From Amycolatopsis pretoriensis (GTDB taxonomy: Bacteria > Actinomycetota > Actinomycetes > Mycobacteriales > Pseudonocardiaceae): a stretch of DNA of 64,000 nt. Under the pieces are notes generated by a model, which saw only the letters and a list, made by a program, of their open reading frames with translations, ran no database searches and was not told where the DNA came from. Below are positions 45,701 through 53,374 of the stretch, one piece after another (the first letter of the stretch is position 1; each line of letters starts with the position of its first letter). The position numbers and the translations under genes were made by a program. The DNA lies in assembly GCF_900107925.1 (NCBI RefSeq), contig NZ_FNUJ01000002.1, forward strand, positions 372,001 to 436,000, read 5' to 3'.

Positions 45701-46995
45701 ACCTCTTCGCCTTCGGTGACCCTGCGGGCGCGCTCGAGATGGCTCAGGACTATGCGCAGTTCTGGAACGAGAAGCTCGGCGAGAAACACGCCGACACGCT
45801 CGTCGTTTCGCGCTGGTGGGGTCGCATGCTCCGGGCGCTCGGCCATTTCGAGGAAGGCCGCATCGTCGCGGAGCGGACGCTCGCGCTGATGCAGGAAACG
45901 CTCGGCGAAACGCACGAAGAAACACTGCTCACCATGCACGGCGTCGCTTCGGACCTGCGAGCCAAGGGCGACTTCGAGCGGGCGCGCCAGATGAACGAGT
46001 TCGCGTACCTCAGCGCACTGGACCGGTTCGGCGACGAAGATCCGGACACGCTCGCCGCGGCGAACAACTATGCGCTGAGCCTGCGGCTGGTCGGCGACTT
46101 CGCCGGAGCACGCGACCTGGACGAGCGGACGGCGCAGCGCAAGCAGACCGTGCTGGGCGCGGATCACCGGCACACGCTGCTGACGCTGGACAACTGGTCG
46201 GTCGACCTGCGCGAAACGGGTGACTACCTGCGGGCGCGGACCGAGCAGGAGGACACCGTCCGCCGCATGCGGGCGCAGCTCGGCGGCCGGCACCCGATGA
46301 CCCTCTCGGCCATCAAGAACCTCGCGATCGCCTACCGCAAAGCGGGTCTACACCGCGACAAGAAGGCGCTCACGCTGGCCATGGAGGCCACCGACGGGCT
46401 GGTCACCAAGTACGGGGAATCCCACCCGGACGCGATGTCCGCGACGATGGACCTGTCGATCGAGCACCGCCAGGACGGCAATCTCGCCGAAGCCCGGCGG
46501 CTCGGGGACCACGTCAAGAACCTATACGAGGCGAGCTGGGGCCAGAAGCACCCGTTCAGCGTGGCCGCCGCGACCAACCTCGCGGTCACGTTGCGCCTGC
46601 TCGGTTCGGTCGAGCAGGCGCGGGAACTCGGGGAACGCGCACTGGCCGACATGACCGAGGCGCTGGGCGAGGATCACCCGTTCACCTTGGTCTGCGCGAC
46701 GAACCACGCGAGTGACCTGGCCGAATCGGGTGACTACGAAGCGGCGTACCGGCTCGACGTGAAGACGCTCGAACGTTCCGAGCGCGTGCTCGGCGCGGAT
46801 CACCCGTCGACGTTGGCGCTGCTGGTCAACCAGGCGCTCGATCTGCGCGGGCTCGGCCGTGGCGAAGAAGCGGACGGCCTTCAGCTGAACGCCGTCCAGC
46901 GGCTGCGTCAGGTGCTCGGTTCGGAGCACCCGGCGACGGCGGACGCCCAGTTCAACCACCGCGCCAACTGCGACATCGACCCGATGCAGATCTGA
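42790..46995 (+). CDS. vWA (SAV_2336-like)-NB-ARC-TPR protein, FxsT-like
   Basis: A 1401-residue multidomain protein. Residues 1-130 are disordered and proline-rich. About 150-330 is a SAV_2336 N-terminal/vWA-like domain (FEIVLVVDRGSSMVFW, VIVVLSDGVGPAW). A linker follows at about 480-560. From 580 there is an NB-ARC STAND ATPase with P-loop GMGGIGKS at 616-623 and LLVFDNADRPEDV as Walker B. About 900-1395 are tetratricopeptide repeats of the long TPR_10/12 type (GEKHADTLVVSRWWGRML and many similar). The part from 556 onward is the length of FxsT, the TPR protein of FxSxx peptide systems. STAND proteins oligomerise on sensing a trigger. See the separate note on the odd linker. Confidence 0.8.
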   Translation: MADPVDRLPTEALNADEIADAVWLAARIAASEPPRARADPRPDPPPPPPPPPSAPEPESEPPPVAKSRVDHVLPGRPDPGRPGEHPEPAPVPLEPVPVRPRARRSAAPRPIRTVPPSLPRGLAKALRPLNRLVRLKHRTELDEEETAVAAAETKVWLPVHRASRGHPFEIVLVVDRGSSMVFWERTSRAFRALLERQGAFSDVKTVSVDTDEPDVRFVETAPGTGCEPAQLADPTGRRVIVVLSDGVGPAWRSGSMFEVLSLWAKTCQVSLFHLLPAERWSWTGVRVVSQALHRVRPGTANPIPVLELDPRHVRRWAELISGTPAVQLPVLVPPAEENLADDVAETEEPPSPTERLDQFLATGTSPAIRLAGLLAAAPLTLRVMQAVHGTLMPQARPAHLAEIQLGRLLHRVPADEESPVEYDFAPGLRRRLLALVSRADTARVQRVVQDVLGPQEPAVANLRNALEAPDDATLPVVTSRSEPLLTVQRDVLRALSGPYTRRANRLGDALERFRGSRNDGGARATRTPEGLGASPGPHPVGSSPQAEPINPRGISVTTTRSEPGTEVRHSGQQPAVWGGVPLRNVNFIGRGDILRALHGELSKSTRTAVLPGALHGMGGIGKSQIAVEYVYRHAEEYDLIWWIPSENPSEIQASLVKLAKRLDLPVEQSVDTAVPAVLEALGSGEPYRRWLLVFDNADRPEDVRRFWPRRGEGHILVTSRNPQWSEVSQAVEVDVFRRSESRELLQRRNHDLADDDADRLATVLGDLPLAVEQAAAWRAETGMATDEYLELFENKRTELLQSRPPADYDVAVEAAWNVSLDRLRDENPGALELLEVCAFFSPEPIPRAMFSGVRNVPTSEALEQTLGDPIQLSRAIREINRYSLAKIDHRSDTLQLHRLVQLVLRNKLGPEDQERVRHTAHLLLANRDPKQPDSVDYWSRYAEMLPHIRAVDARNCTDRWVRRMAINAVNYLFAFGDPAGALEMAQDYAQFWNEKLGEKHADTLVVSRWWGRMLRALGHFEEGRIVAERTLALMQETLGETHEETLLTMHGVASDLRAKGDFERARQMNEFAYLSALDRFGDEDPDTLAAANNYALSLRLVGDFAGARDLDERTAQRKQTVLGADHRHTLLTLDNWSVDLRETGDYLRARTEQEDTVRRMRAQLGGRHPMTLSAIKNLAIAYRKAGLHRDKKALTLAMEATDGLVTKYGESHPDAMSATMDLSIEHRQDGNLAEARRLGDHVKNLYEASWGQKHPFSVAAATNLAVTLRLLGSVEQARELGERALADMTEALGEDHPFTLVCATNHASDLAESGDYEAAYRLDVKTLERSERVLGADHPSTLALLVNQALDLRGLGRGEEADGLQLNAVQRLRQVLGSEHPATADAQFNHRANCDIDPMQI
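44242..44269 (+). promoter_or_regulatory. Internal promoter-like element ahead of the NB-ARC-TPR part
   Basis: TTGACT (44242-44247) and TAAGAG (44264-44269) are spaced by 16 bp, inside the gene, in a 230-bp stretch whose codons look non-coding. An in-frame GTG at 44455 begins an 846-residue NB-ARC-TPR unit. Separate expression of that unit is possible. Confidence 0.4.
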
Positions 46996-47012
46996 ACCCA
47001 CGTTTCACTTCG

Positions 47013-47048
47013 CGAAACCCCCGGCCGGGGAACCTGCCGGGGGTTTCG
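47013..47048. terminator. Bidirectional terminator between convergent genes
   Basis: CGAAACCCCCGGC and GCCGGGGGTTTCG form a perfect 13-bp stem with a 10-base loop, between the stops of the FxsT-like gene (plus) and the HExxH gene (minus). Confidence 0.85.
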
Positions 47049-47053
47049 TGCGT

Positions 47054-48832
47054 TCAGCCGAGCCAACGCGCCAGCCGATCCGGGTCGGGCGCCACTCCCC
47101 GCCGATGCCGAACCTCGCGGTGCACCGCCGCCACCAGCTCCGGACTGCTCACGAGCACTGGATGCCGGGTGGCCAGCGCGAATCCTGCCCAGGCGGCCGG
47201 GGAGTCGGGCGTGCTCGCGAGCTGTCGCCGGTAAAGCTCGGCGGCCGCGATCGGGTCGCCGTCCACGAGGGCCAGGTCCGCGGCGGACACCCCCGCGATC
47301 TCCGCCATCGCCAGTTCCGGCTCGGCGCGGTAGACGTCGTAGAGGTCCGGGTCCGTGAGCCACGTCCGGGTGAGCGTGAGCCGCGCCTGCCCGGCGGACC
47401 CGGTGGTTGGCACCAGGTCCGGCGGCGCGGCCGGGACGAATGGGCACGGCCGGTTCCGCAGCCAGGCCTCGGCGAGCTCCGCCACGACCCGGTCGGCGAC
47501 CCGCAGGTGCCGCAGCCGCCACGACAGCCGGTGGTCGAGGTTCGCGCGGCCGGCCGCGCGCGCGATGTCGGCGGGCAGCGGCTCGGTTCCCCATTCGCGC
47601 AGCCGGTCCCGGGCCGTGGCGAGGAACCGGCGGCCCAGCGCCGACGGTTCCGCTTCGGTGAGCAACGTGCCGACGGCGTGGGCCGTCTGCTCGCGCCGGT
47701 AGGCGAACTCGAACTGCGCGGCCCGGGCCACCAATCCGTCCGTCACCGGGTAGTGGCCGCGGTAGAACGCGGTCACGCCGAGGAACGAATAGGCGCCGTG
47801 CAGGAGCCCGATGGCCGGGCGTGGGTCGTCGCGCCACGGGGCGTAGAGCCGGGCGGAGTCGTTGTCCCCGGTGGGATCGAGCAGGTCGACGAGCACCAGC
47901 AGCACGCCGAGCTTGCTGTGCTGGAATTCGTGGACGAGGGTGGCCGCGAACGTCGTCGCGTCCGGCGGCCGCGACAGCACCAGTGAGCCGAAGACCTCGT
48001 TGTGCGACGCGCTGTAGGGGGTGAACCGGTCGACCGCCGCCCTCGGCACCAGGGTGGTGAGGCCCGCGGCGAGTTCCGCCGCGATCTCGGCGTGGTGCTC
48101 GGTCAGCAGCCGCCAGGTGGCGTCCAGGACTTCCGCCCACTGCGCCACTTCGCCGGCCGCGAGCCGCTGCGGTGGAACAGGCCCGTCGAACTCGCGGTAG
48201 GGGTCGATGTCGTCGAGGACGAGCTCGTCGTCCCCGATGGGCAGCGAGCGCAGGGCAAGCCAGCCCGGGCCGTCGGCCGAGCTGTCGTCGGGCAGCTGCA
48301 CACTGCCGGACGGCCCGCGCACGAGGACGTGCCCGCCCTCGGCGTGCACCTGTGCGAAATCCCACTCGCGGCGGCTGCGGACGTCGGCGAGGCCGAGGGT
48401 CGGCAGCATCAGCCGGCCGCGCCACACCGGGACCCGGGACCGGAAGCCGGATCCGGCGCGGATCGCCGCGGCGGTGGCCAGCCGGTGGAGACCGCCGAGA
48501 TCGGCCCACAGCGGCGGGTCGCCGGCACCGCCTTTCGCCAGCCGCTGCAGGACGTTCGCCGCCCACAGTCCCGTGTGCGGGTGCGCGAGGACGCGGTCGG
48601 TCGCGGCCGGATCCCGTTGCTGCGCCTCGATCAGCAGCGTCCACGCCGCATCCAGCGGCGGCAACGGGGACATCGCGGGGTTCAGTTCGGCGGCGGCGTC
48701 GAGGACCGCTCGCAGCAGCGTCAGCCGCCGGCTGCGGTCGGCTTGCCTGAGCTGCCCGGCGATGGCCGCGTCACTCCGGCCCGCGGCCATCGCGTCGAGG
48801 TTGGTCAATGACACCCGGTGGGTGTCCAGCAT
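47054..48832 (-). CDS. HExxH-type peptide beta-hydroxylase-like protein
   Basis: A 592-residue protein with HEFQH at 301-305 in a helix (AATLVHEFQHSKLGVLL), preceded by PYSASHNEVFGSLVLSR. The layout matches the actinobacterial HExxH putative peptide-modifying family, recently assigned as 2-oxoglutarate-dependent beta-hydroxylases of RiPP precursors. The HExxH supplies iron ligands and is not a protease centre. The rest is helical (DRLREWGTEPLPADIARA) with a TPR-like tail. It lies 26 bp downstream of a 58-residue FxsA-like peptide gene, the probable substrate. Peptidase activity is an alternative. Confidence 0.75.
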   Translation of the reverse strand: MLDTHRVSLTNLDAMAAGRSDAAIAGQLRQADRSRRLTLLRAVLDAAAELNPAMSPLPPLDAAWTLLIEAQQRDPAATDRVLAHPHTGLWAANVLQRLAKGGAGDPPLWADLGGLHRLATAAAIRAGSGFRSRVPVWRGRLMLPTLGLADVRSRREWDFAQVHAEGGHVLVRGPSGSVQLPDDSSADGPGWLALRSLPIGDDELVLDDIDPYREFDGPVPPQRLAAGEVAQWAEVLDATWRLLTEHHAEIAAELAAGLTTLVPRAAVDRFTPYSASHNEVFGSLVLSRPPDATTFAATLVHEFQHSKLGVLLVLVDLLDPTGDNDSARLYAPWRDDPRPAIGLLHGAYSFLGVTAFYRGHYPVTDGLVARAAQFEFAYRREQTAHAVGTLLTEAEPSALGRRFLATARDRLREWGTEPLPADIARAAGRANLDHRLSWRLRHLRVADRVVAELAEAWLRNRPCPFVPAAPPDLVPTTGSAGQARLTLTRTWLTDPDLYDVYRAEPELAMAEIAGVSAADLALVDGDPIAAAELYRRQLASTPDSPAAWAGFALATRHPVLVSSPELVAAVHREVRHRRGVAPDPDRLARWLG

Positions 48833-48858
48833 CGGGTCGTGAGTTCCCTAATCTCCGT

Positions 48859-49035
48859 TCAACGCGCGTCCGGAGCCTGGTTCTGCAGCACGCCGGTGCG
48901 GCTGCACTCGGCCCGCCCGGCGACCAGCCGCAGCGAGCTGTGGAGCGCCGGGTCGTCGCTCAGGCGCAAATCGGCCAGGGAAACAGTGGACAGATCGACC
49001 ATCCTGGTGGTGACTTCGCCCCGCGCCTGTCCCAT
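48859..49035 (-). CDS. FxsA-like RiPP precursor peptide
   Basis: A 58-residue peptide, MGQARGEVTT at the start and QNQAPDAR at the end. The middle MVDLSTVSLADLRLSDDPAL and HSSLRL closely follow the leader pattern of FxSxx-COOH peptides (LLDVS-x-SLxxL-x6-L-x-x-ALRR). The C-terminus is not FxSxx; it holds one Cys at 44, Asn52 and Asp56 as possible modification sites. The ATG has GGGAGGA at ideal spacing. The following gene encodes a HExxH hydroxylase. The 174 bp upstream hold only its promoter and that of the next gene; I see no further gene there. Confidence 0.7.
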   Translation of the reverse strand: MGQARGEVTTRMVDLSTVSLADLRLSDDPALHSSLRLVAGRAECSRTGVLQNQAPDAR

Positions 49036-49209
49036 GTCAGGTCCTCCCTCACGACGAGCCCCGCGATCGGGGGGAGTAATCATCATGCAACAACAAACCG
49101 GGTTTGTGACCGGCCGCATGGCGGATCAATTCCCGCCGGTCCGAACACTGTGCGTTTCCGGAGGGCGGCCGGTTCGGCTTGTCCGTCAGCTACCCACGAG
49201 GGTTGTCGC

Positions 49210-50346
49210 TCACCGGCGGGCGGTGATTCCGACCGCCGCCGCGAAAATCGCCAGCACTCCCGCCAGCCCACCCAAGCCGAGGGTGAGCGAACCCGCGGCG
49301 GCCAGTGCGCCGACGAACAGCGGGCCGCCCGCGTCGCCCAGTTCGCGGCCTACCTCGGCCGCTCCCATGGTCTGGCCCAGTCGTTCCTTCGGTGTGGCCG
49401 CCGCCAGGTGGGCGAACGCGATCGGCGTCGCCAGGCCCGTTCCCGCGCCGATCGCCACCGCCGCCACCAGCAGCCCGGCGATTCCCGGCAGGACCGTCGC
49501 CGTCGCCAGGCCCGCCGCGGCGAGCGCGAGTCCCGTCGCCATGCCCGCCGCCGCGCCGATGCGGCCCGCGTCGTGGGCCCGGCCCGCCCACGGCTGGACC
49601 AGCGCGCCCGTGGCCGCCAGCAGGGACACCACCGCTCCGGTCGGCAGGGCGCCCAGCTGCGCGCCGGCCACCGGCAGGAAGCCCACGCCGACCGCCACCG
49701 CGCCCGTCGCCGCCGCCAGCGTCGCCGTCGGCCGCAGGAATCCGCGGCTCGCCAGGCGGCGCACCAGGTCCAGGACCGTCTGGCGGGCGCGGGGCAACGG
49801 CGGTGCGACCGGAACCGCGACCGCGGCCCACCCGGCGACCGCCAGCGCGAGCCCGCCGAGCGTCGCGAACAGGAGGGCGTAGCCGCCCAGGGTGATCAGG
49901 ACCCCGCCCAGGACCGGGCCGAGCGTGTAGCCGAGGCCCTTCCACGCGCCGTAACCGCCGAACGCGCGGCCGTGCCCCGTTTCCGGCGTCAGCCGGGCCA
50001 CGAGCGCGCCCGCCGCCGGGGAGAACGCGGCCGCGGCGGCACCCTGTCCGAACCGCGCCAGGCCGACCAGCGCCGGGTCGCCCGCGAGCACGAACGCTCC
50101 CGACGCGACGGCGAAGGCCACCAGTCCGCCGAGCAGCACCGGACGCGGTCCGACGCGGTCGGCCAGCGCGCCGAACACCGGCTTCAGCACGACCTCAGCC
50201 CCGTCATAGACGGCCAGGAGCAAACCCAGTGTCAGCAGCGACGCGTGTTCGGCTTCGGTGTAACCACCGAGCCCGGCGGCGATGCTGTGGGCGCCGAAGG
50301 CCGTGACGAAGCCCGCCGCGTAGACGGGTGCGAGCTGTCTGGTCAT
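49210..50346 (-). CDS. MFS transporter, 12 TM
   Basis: A 378-residue membrane protein with about 12 hydrophobic segments. Motif A is GALADRVGPRPVLLGG and motif C-like glycine patterning is in GYGAWKGLGYTLGPVLGG. It probably exports a small molecule by proton antiport. It starts 6 bp after the stop of a ChrB-like gene on the same strand, a frequent pairing (ChrB-domain regulator/MFS). The substrate is unknown; chromate is only a possibility through the partner. Confidence 0.83.
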   Translation of the reverse strand: MTRQLAPVYAAGFVTAFGAHSIAAGLGGYTEAEHASLLTLGLLLAVYDGAEVVLKPVFGALADRVGPRPVLLGGLVAFAVASGAFVLAGDPALVGLARFGQGAAAAAFSPAAGALVARLTPETGHGRAFGGYGAWKGLGYTLGPVLGGVLITLGGYALLFATLGGLALAVAGWAAVAVPVAPPLPRARQTVLDLVRRLASRGFLRPTATLAAATGAVAVGVGFLPVAGAQLGALPTGAVVSLLAATGALVQPWAGRAHDAGRIGAAAGMATGLALAAAGLATATVLPGIAGLLVAAVAIGAGTGLATPIAFAHLAAATPKERLGQTMGAAEVGRELGDAGGPLFVGALAAAGSLTLGLGGLAGVLAIFAAAVGITARR

Positions 50347-50352
50347 CCCGCG

Positions 50353-50892
50353 TCACATCTGGTGCAGGGCACGGAAAACCCGGTCGGTGTACTCGGCCAG
50401 CCGGCCGGCACAGTGCTCCAGGCGCTCGTCGGCGTCGGCCGAGGCGGGGGCGCCGAAGACGTCGCGGGCCTTGATGTCGCGGTGCCACCGGCGCAGGCGT
50501 TCCAGGCTCTGCTCTTCCTCTTCGAGCTCGGCCATCGTGAACTTGCCGACGCGGATCTCCTTGTCGATTTCGGCGTCGAACTTGCCGCAGTCGGCCAGGA
50601 ATTCCGCCCACTCGTCGGTGCGTTCCGCGGTGAACAACGCTTCCAGCCGCGCGGCGTCCGGCTCCGCGCGCCCCGCGGCGTCCAGCACCAGCACCTCGCC
50701 GTCGCCGCGGCCGGCCAGCTCGATCACGCGCGCGACGCCGTCGGCGAACACCGGCGCGTCCGGCACCGCCCAGACGCCCTGCCCCAGCGACAGCGCCCCG
50801 GCCCGCCGCAGCTCGCGCCAGACGGCGACGCGGTGGCGGCTCGGCTCGGCGGGCACCCGCACCACGAGCACCGACCAGCAACAGTTCGTCAC
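50353..50892 (-). CDS. ChrB N-terminal-domain protein
   Basis: A 179-residue protein with the ChrB N-terminal pattern: SVLVVRVPAEPSRHRVAVWR, then GALSLGQGVWAVPD and the acidic helix FLADCGKFDAEIDKEIRVGK. ChrB proteins regulate or assist chromate resistance; related proteins without chrA occur with MFS exporters. The GTG at 50892 precedes the first conserved strand and lies 20 bp from the stop of the upstream tetR gene, so tetR-chrB-MFS may be one transcript. Confidence 0.78.
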   Translation of the reverse strand: MTNCCWSVLVVRVPAEPSRHRVAVWRELRRAGALSLGQGVWAVPDAPVFADGVARVIELAGRGDGEVLVLDAAGRAEPDAARLEALFTAERTDEWAEFLADCGKFDAEIDKEIRVGKFTMAELEEEEQSLERLRRWHRDIKARDVFGAPASADADERLEHCAGRLAEYTDRVFRALHQM

Positions 50893-50912
50893 AAGGTCGA
50901 ATGTAGCACGTG

Positions 50913-51485
50913 TTACAACGGCCGCAGTGCGTCGACGACGAGGTCGAGCAGCCGGCCGATCCGCTTCGGGTCCTGGTCGCCCGACGTCGACAGGAACGCG
51001 CCGAGCACCATGAGCGTGACGTCCTCGGGGTCGACACCGACGCGGAACACCCCTTCGCCCGCCCCCGCGTCGAGGATCGCGCCGATCGCCTCGGTGATGC
51101 GCCGCCGCGTCACCGGGGTCGCGATGCGGCCCGACGCCAGGCTCGCGCGGAGCACGTCGGCCATCCCGCGTTTGGTCTCGACGAACGCCGCGTACCGGTC
51201 CATCCACGCGCGCAGGGCGGCCTCGGGCGGCAACTCCCCCAGCAATGCCGGCGCGCTCGCGGTGACGTCGTCGAGCTCGGCCGCGTAGACCGCTTCCACG
51301 AGCGCCTCGCGGGTCGGGAAGTGGCGGTAGAGCGTGCCGATCCCGACGCCGGCCTCGCGGGCGATCGCTTCCAGCGCGACGGTCCCGTCGGCGGCCGCGA
51401 AGGCGGCCCGTGCGACGGCGACGAGTTTCTCCCGGTTGCGGCGCGCGTCGGAGCGCACCGGCCGGTCAGGTTCCGGCGAAGGCAA
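50913..51485 (-). CDS. TetR family regulator divergent from aldo/keto reductase
   Basis: A 190-residue TetR protein: HTH VARAAFAAADGTVALEAIAR and GVGIGTLYRHFPTREALVE, then a helical ligand domain with an ALRAWMDRYAAFV core. The start codon is TTG at 51485 (MPSPEPDR), close to the first operator; a later start is possible. Two copies of a GCGGAGG-NN-CCTCCGC dyad in the divergent promoter indicate autoregulation and control of the aldo/keto reductase. Confidence 0.83.
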   Translation of the reverse strand: MPSPEPDRPVRSDARRNREKLVAVARAAFAAADGTVALEAIAREAGVGIGTLYRHFPTREALVEAVYAAELDDVTASAPALLGELPPEAALRAWMDRYAAFVETKRGMADVLRASLASGRIATPVTRRRITEAIGAILDAGAGEGVFRVGVDPEDVTLMVLGAFLSTSGDQDPKRIGRLLDLVVDALRPL

Positions 51486-51486
51486 A

Positions 51487-51537
51487 GCGGAGGCACCTCC
51501 GGTTGTGCTACGGTCGGCTTAGCGGAGGTTCCTCCGC
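51487..51537. promoter_or_regulatory. Twin TetR operators
   Basis: GCGGAGG-TT-CCTCCGC (51522-51537) is perfect; GCGGAGG-CA-CCTCCGG (51487-51502) has one mismatch. Centres are 35 bp apart. They lie over both divergent promoters between tetR and the reductase gene. Confidence 0.75.
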
Positions 51538-51569
51538 TTCACCATCATCGCACGAGGACGGGATCACGC

Positions 51570-52466
51570 ATGCCTTCCACGAAGAGTGCCCGGCTCGCCG
51601 GCCGCACCGTCTCCCGCGTCGGCTACGGCGCGATGCAGCTCGAACGCCTCCACGCCGACCGCGACCAGGCCGTCGCGCTGCTGCGGCGGGCGTTCGACCT
51701 GGGCGTCGACCACGTCGACACCGCGCAGTTCTACGGCAACGGCTTCGTCAACGAGGTCATCCGCGAGGCCGTGCGGCCCGGGGACGACGTCCTGGTCGTC
51801 AGCAAGGTCGGCGCCGACCCCGACCCCGGCGGCCCGATCCCGCTGCGGCTCGCGCAACGCCCGGAAGAGCTGCGCGCGAGCGTCGAGGACAACCTCCGCG
51901 CGCTCGGGCTCGACCGGATCCCGCTGGTCAACCTGCGCCGCGCGGACCGGCGGCCCGGCGTGCTCGCCGAGGGCGACCAGGTGGTCGGCCTCGACGACCA
52001 GCTCGCGGTCATGACGGCCCTGCGCGACGAGGGCAAGATCGGCGCGATCGGGCTCAGCAGCGTCACCCTCGACACCCTGCGCCGGGCCCTGCCGGCCGGC
52101 ATCGCGTGCGTCCAGAACGCGTACAGCCTGGTCGGGCGCGACGACGAGGACATGGTCGAGCTCTGCGTCGCCGAGGACATCGCGTGGGTGCCGTTCTTCC
52201 CGCTCGGCGGCGCCTTCCCCGGCCTGCCGAAGGTGACCGACGAGCCGGCGGTCCAGACCGTCGCGCGGGACCTCGGCCGCACGCCGGCGCAGGTCGGCCT
52301 GGCGTGGCTGCTGCACCACGCGCCGAACGTCCACCTCATCCCCGGCACCGCGAGCGTCGAGCACCTGGAGGCCAACCTCGCCGCCGGCGACCTCGAGCTG
52401 GACGCGGACACCCTGGCCGCCCTGGACGCCGTCCCGACGCGGTCCCTGGACGCCTCGCTCGGGTGA
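51570..52466 (+). CDS. Aldo/keto reductase
   Basis: A 298-residue TIM-barrel oxidoreductase. It has VSRVGYGAMQLERLHADRDQ at the start, catalytic Asp and Tyr in VDHVDTAQFYGNGFVNE, Lys in VLVVSKVG, and the NADPH-binding end LIPGTASVEHLEANLAA. The expected catalytic His region is replaced by LVNLRRADRR, as in some YajO/oxidoreductase relatives. It probably reduces an aldehyde or ketone with NADPH. It is likely induced when TetR releases the twin operators. Confidence 0.86.
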   Translation: MPSTKSARLAGRTVSRVGYGAMQLERLHADRDQAVALLRRAFDLGVDHVDTAQFYGNGFVNEVIREAVRPGDDVLVVSKVGADPDPGGPIPLRLAQRPEELRASVEDNLRALGLDRIPLVNLRRADRRPGVLAEGDQVVGLDDQLAVMTALRDEGKIGAIGLSSVTLDTLRRALPAGIACVQNAYSLVGRDDEDMVELCVAEDIAWVPFFPLGGAFPGLPKVTDEPAVQTVARDLGRTPAQVGLAWLLHHAPNVHLIPGTASVEHLEANLAAGDLELDADTLAALDAVPTRSLDASLG

Positions 52467-52470
52467 CCCG

Positions 52471-53304
52471 TCACCGCCAGGGCAGGACGGCCCCGTCGCG
52501 GACGAGCTCGCCGTACTGCGCCGGGTCCACGGGCCGGAACACGAGCTCCAGCACAGTGTTCGCCGCTTCGGCGGGGCTCGGCGCGGTGCTGACGTCCCAC
52601 CACAGCGCGGACGTCGGCGTGTTCATCATCCCGGGGCAGACGGCGGCGAGCAGGATCCCGCGCGCCAGGTCGTCGTCGCGGCGCCGCGCGGCGAGCGTGC
52701 GGACGGCCGCGACCTGGCCGATCTTGGACGGGATGTTGACGAAGCCCGGCCAGTCGCCCGCGCGGGCGCTGCCGTCCGCGACCGCGTCGCGCCAGGCGGC
52801 CACCTGCTTGTCCACTTCGTCCAATGAGGACAGTGTGTCGAAGCGGTCGTGCAGTGCGGGGGCCAGGTGCCGCAGCGTGCCGAACGAGCTGGCGACGACG
52901 AGGAACCGGCCACCGTCGCGCAGCAGCGGCGCGAAGGCGCGGAGCAGGCGGGTGGTGCCGAAGTTGTTGACCTCGGCGTAGTCGTGGACGATCGCGCGCG
53001 GGTCGTCGTCGGGACCGACGCGCATGACGGCGTTGCCGAGCACGACGTCGATGCCGCCGTGCCGCTCGGCCAGCTTCGCGGCGAGGCGGCCGGACGCCGC
53101 GGGCTCGGCGACGTCGAGGACCTCGCCGCGGACCTCGGCACCGCCGGCGGGCATGGCTTCGACGGCTTGGGCGACCCTCCCGGCGTCGCGACCGGTCAGG
53201 TAAACGGTGTCCTCAGTGGACAGACGCTGGGCGAGCCCTTCGACCAGGGCGAGGCCGAGGCCTTGGGTGGCACCGGTGACGAGGGCGACTTTCGGGGAGT
53301 TCAT
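52471..53304 (-). CDS. Short-chain dehydrogenase/reductase (carbonyl reductase-like)
   Basis: A 277-residue SDR with cofactor motif TGATQGLGLAL. The active-site Ser is in VVASSFGTLRHL; in place of YxxxK the later FVNIPSKIGQVAAVR is the carbonyl reductase-like position but lacks an obvious Tyr, so activity is uncertain. It resembles the CBR1-like group with long insertions. It is divergent from a LysR regulator and converges with the aldo/keto reductase after 4 bp. Confidence 0.78.
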   Translation of the reverse strand: MNSPKVALVTGATQGLGLALVEGLAQRLSTEDTVYLTGRDAGRVAQAVEAMPAGGAEVRGEVLDVAEPAASGRLAAKLAERHGGIDVVLGNAVMRVGPDDDPRAIVHDYAEVNNFGTTRLLRAFAPLLRDGGRFLVVASSFGTLRHLAPALHDRFDTLSSLDEVDKQVAAWRDAVADGSARAGDWPGFVNIPSKIGQVAAVRTLAARRRDDDLARGILLAAVCPGMMNTPTSALWWDVSTAPSPAEAANTVLELVFRPVDPAQYGELVRDGAVLPWR

Positions 53305-53374
53305 GACTTCACGCTAGGACCGCCGAGGTCATGCGGAAAGCGAAAGAACCGCAGACCTGGTATGCGTAGATGTC

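Noticed and set aside
47054-48832. The HExxH protein as a secreted zinc metalloprotease
   Set aside because: No signal peptide or third-ligand motif of known peptidases; the length and the adjacent FxsA-like peptide fit the peptide hydroxylase family better.
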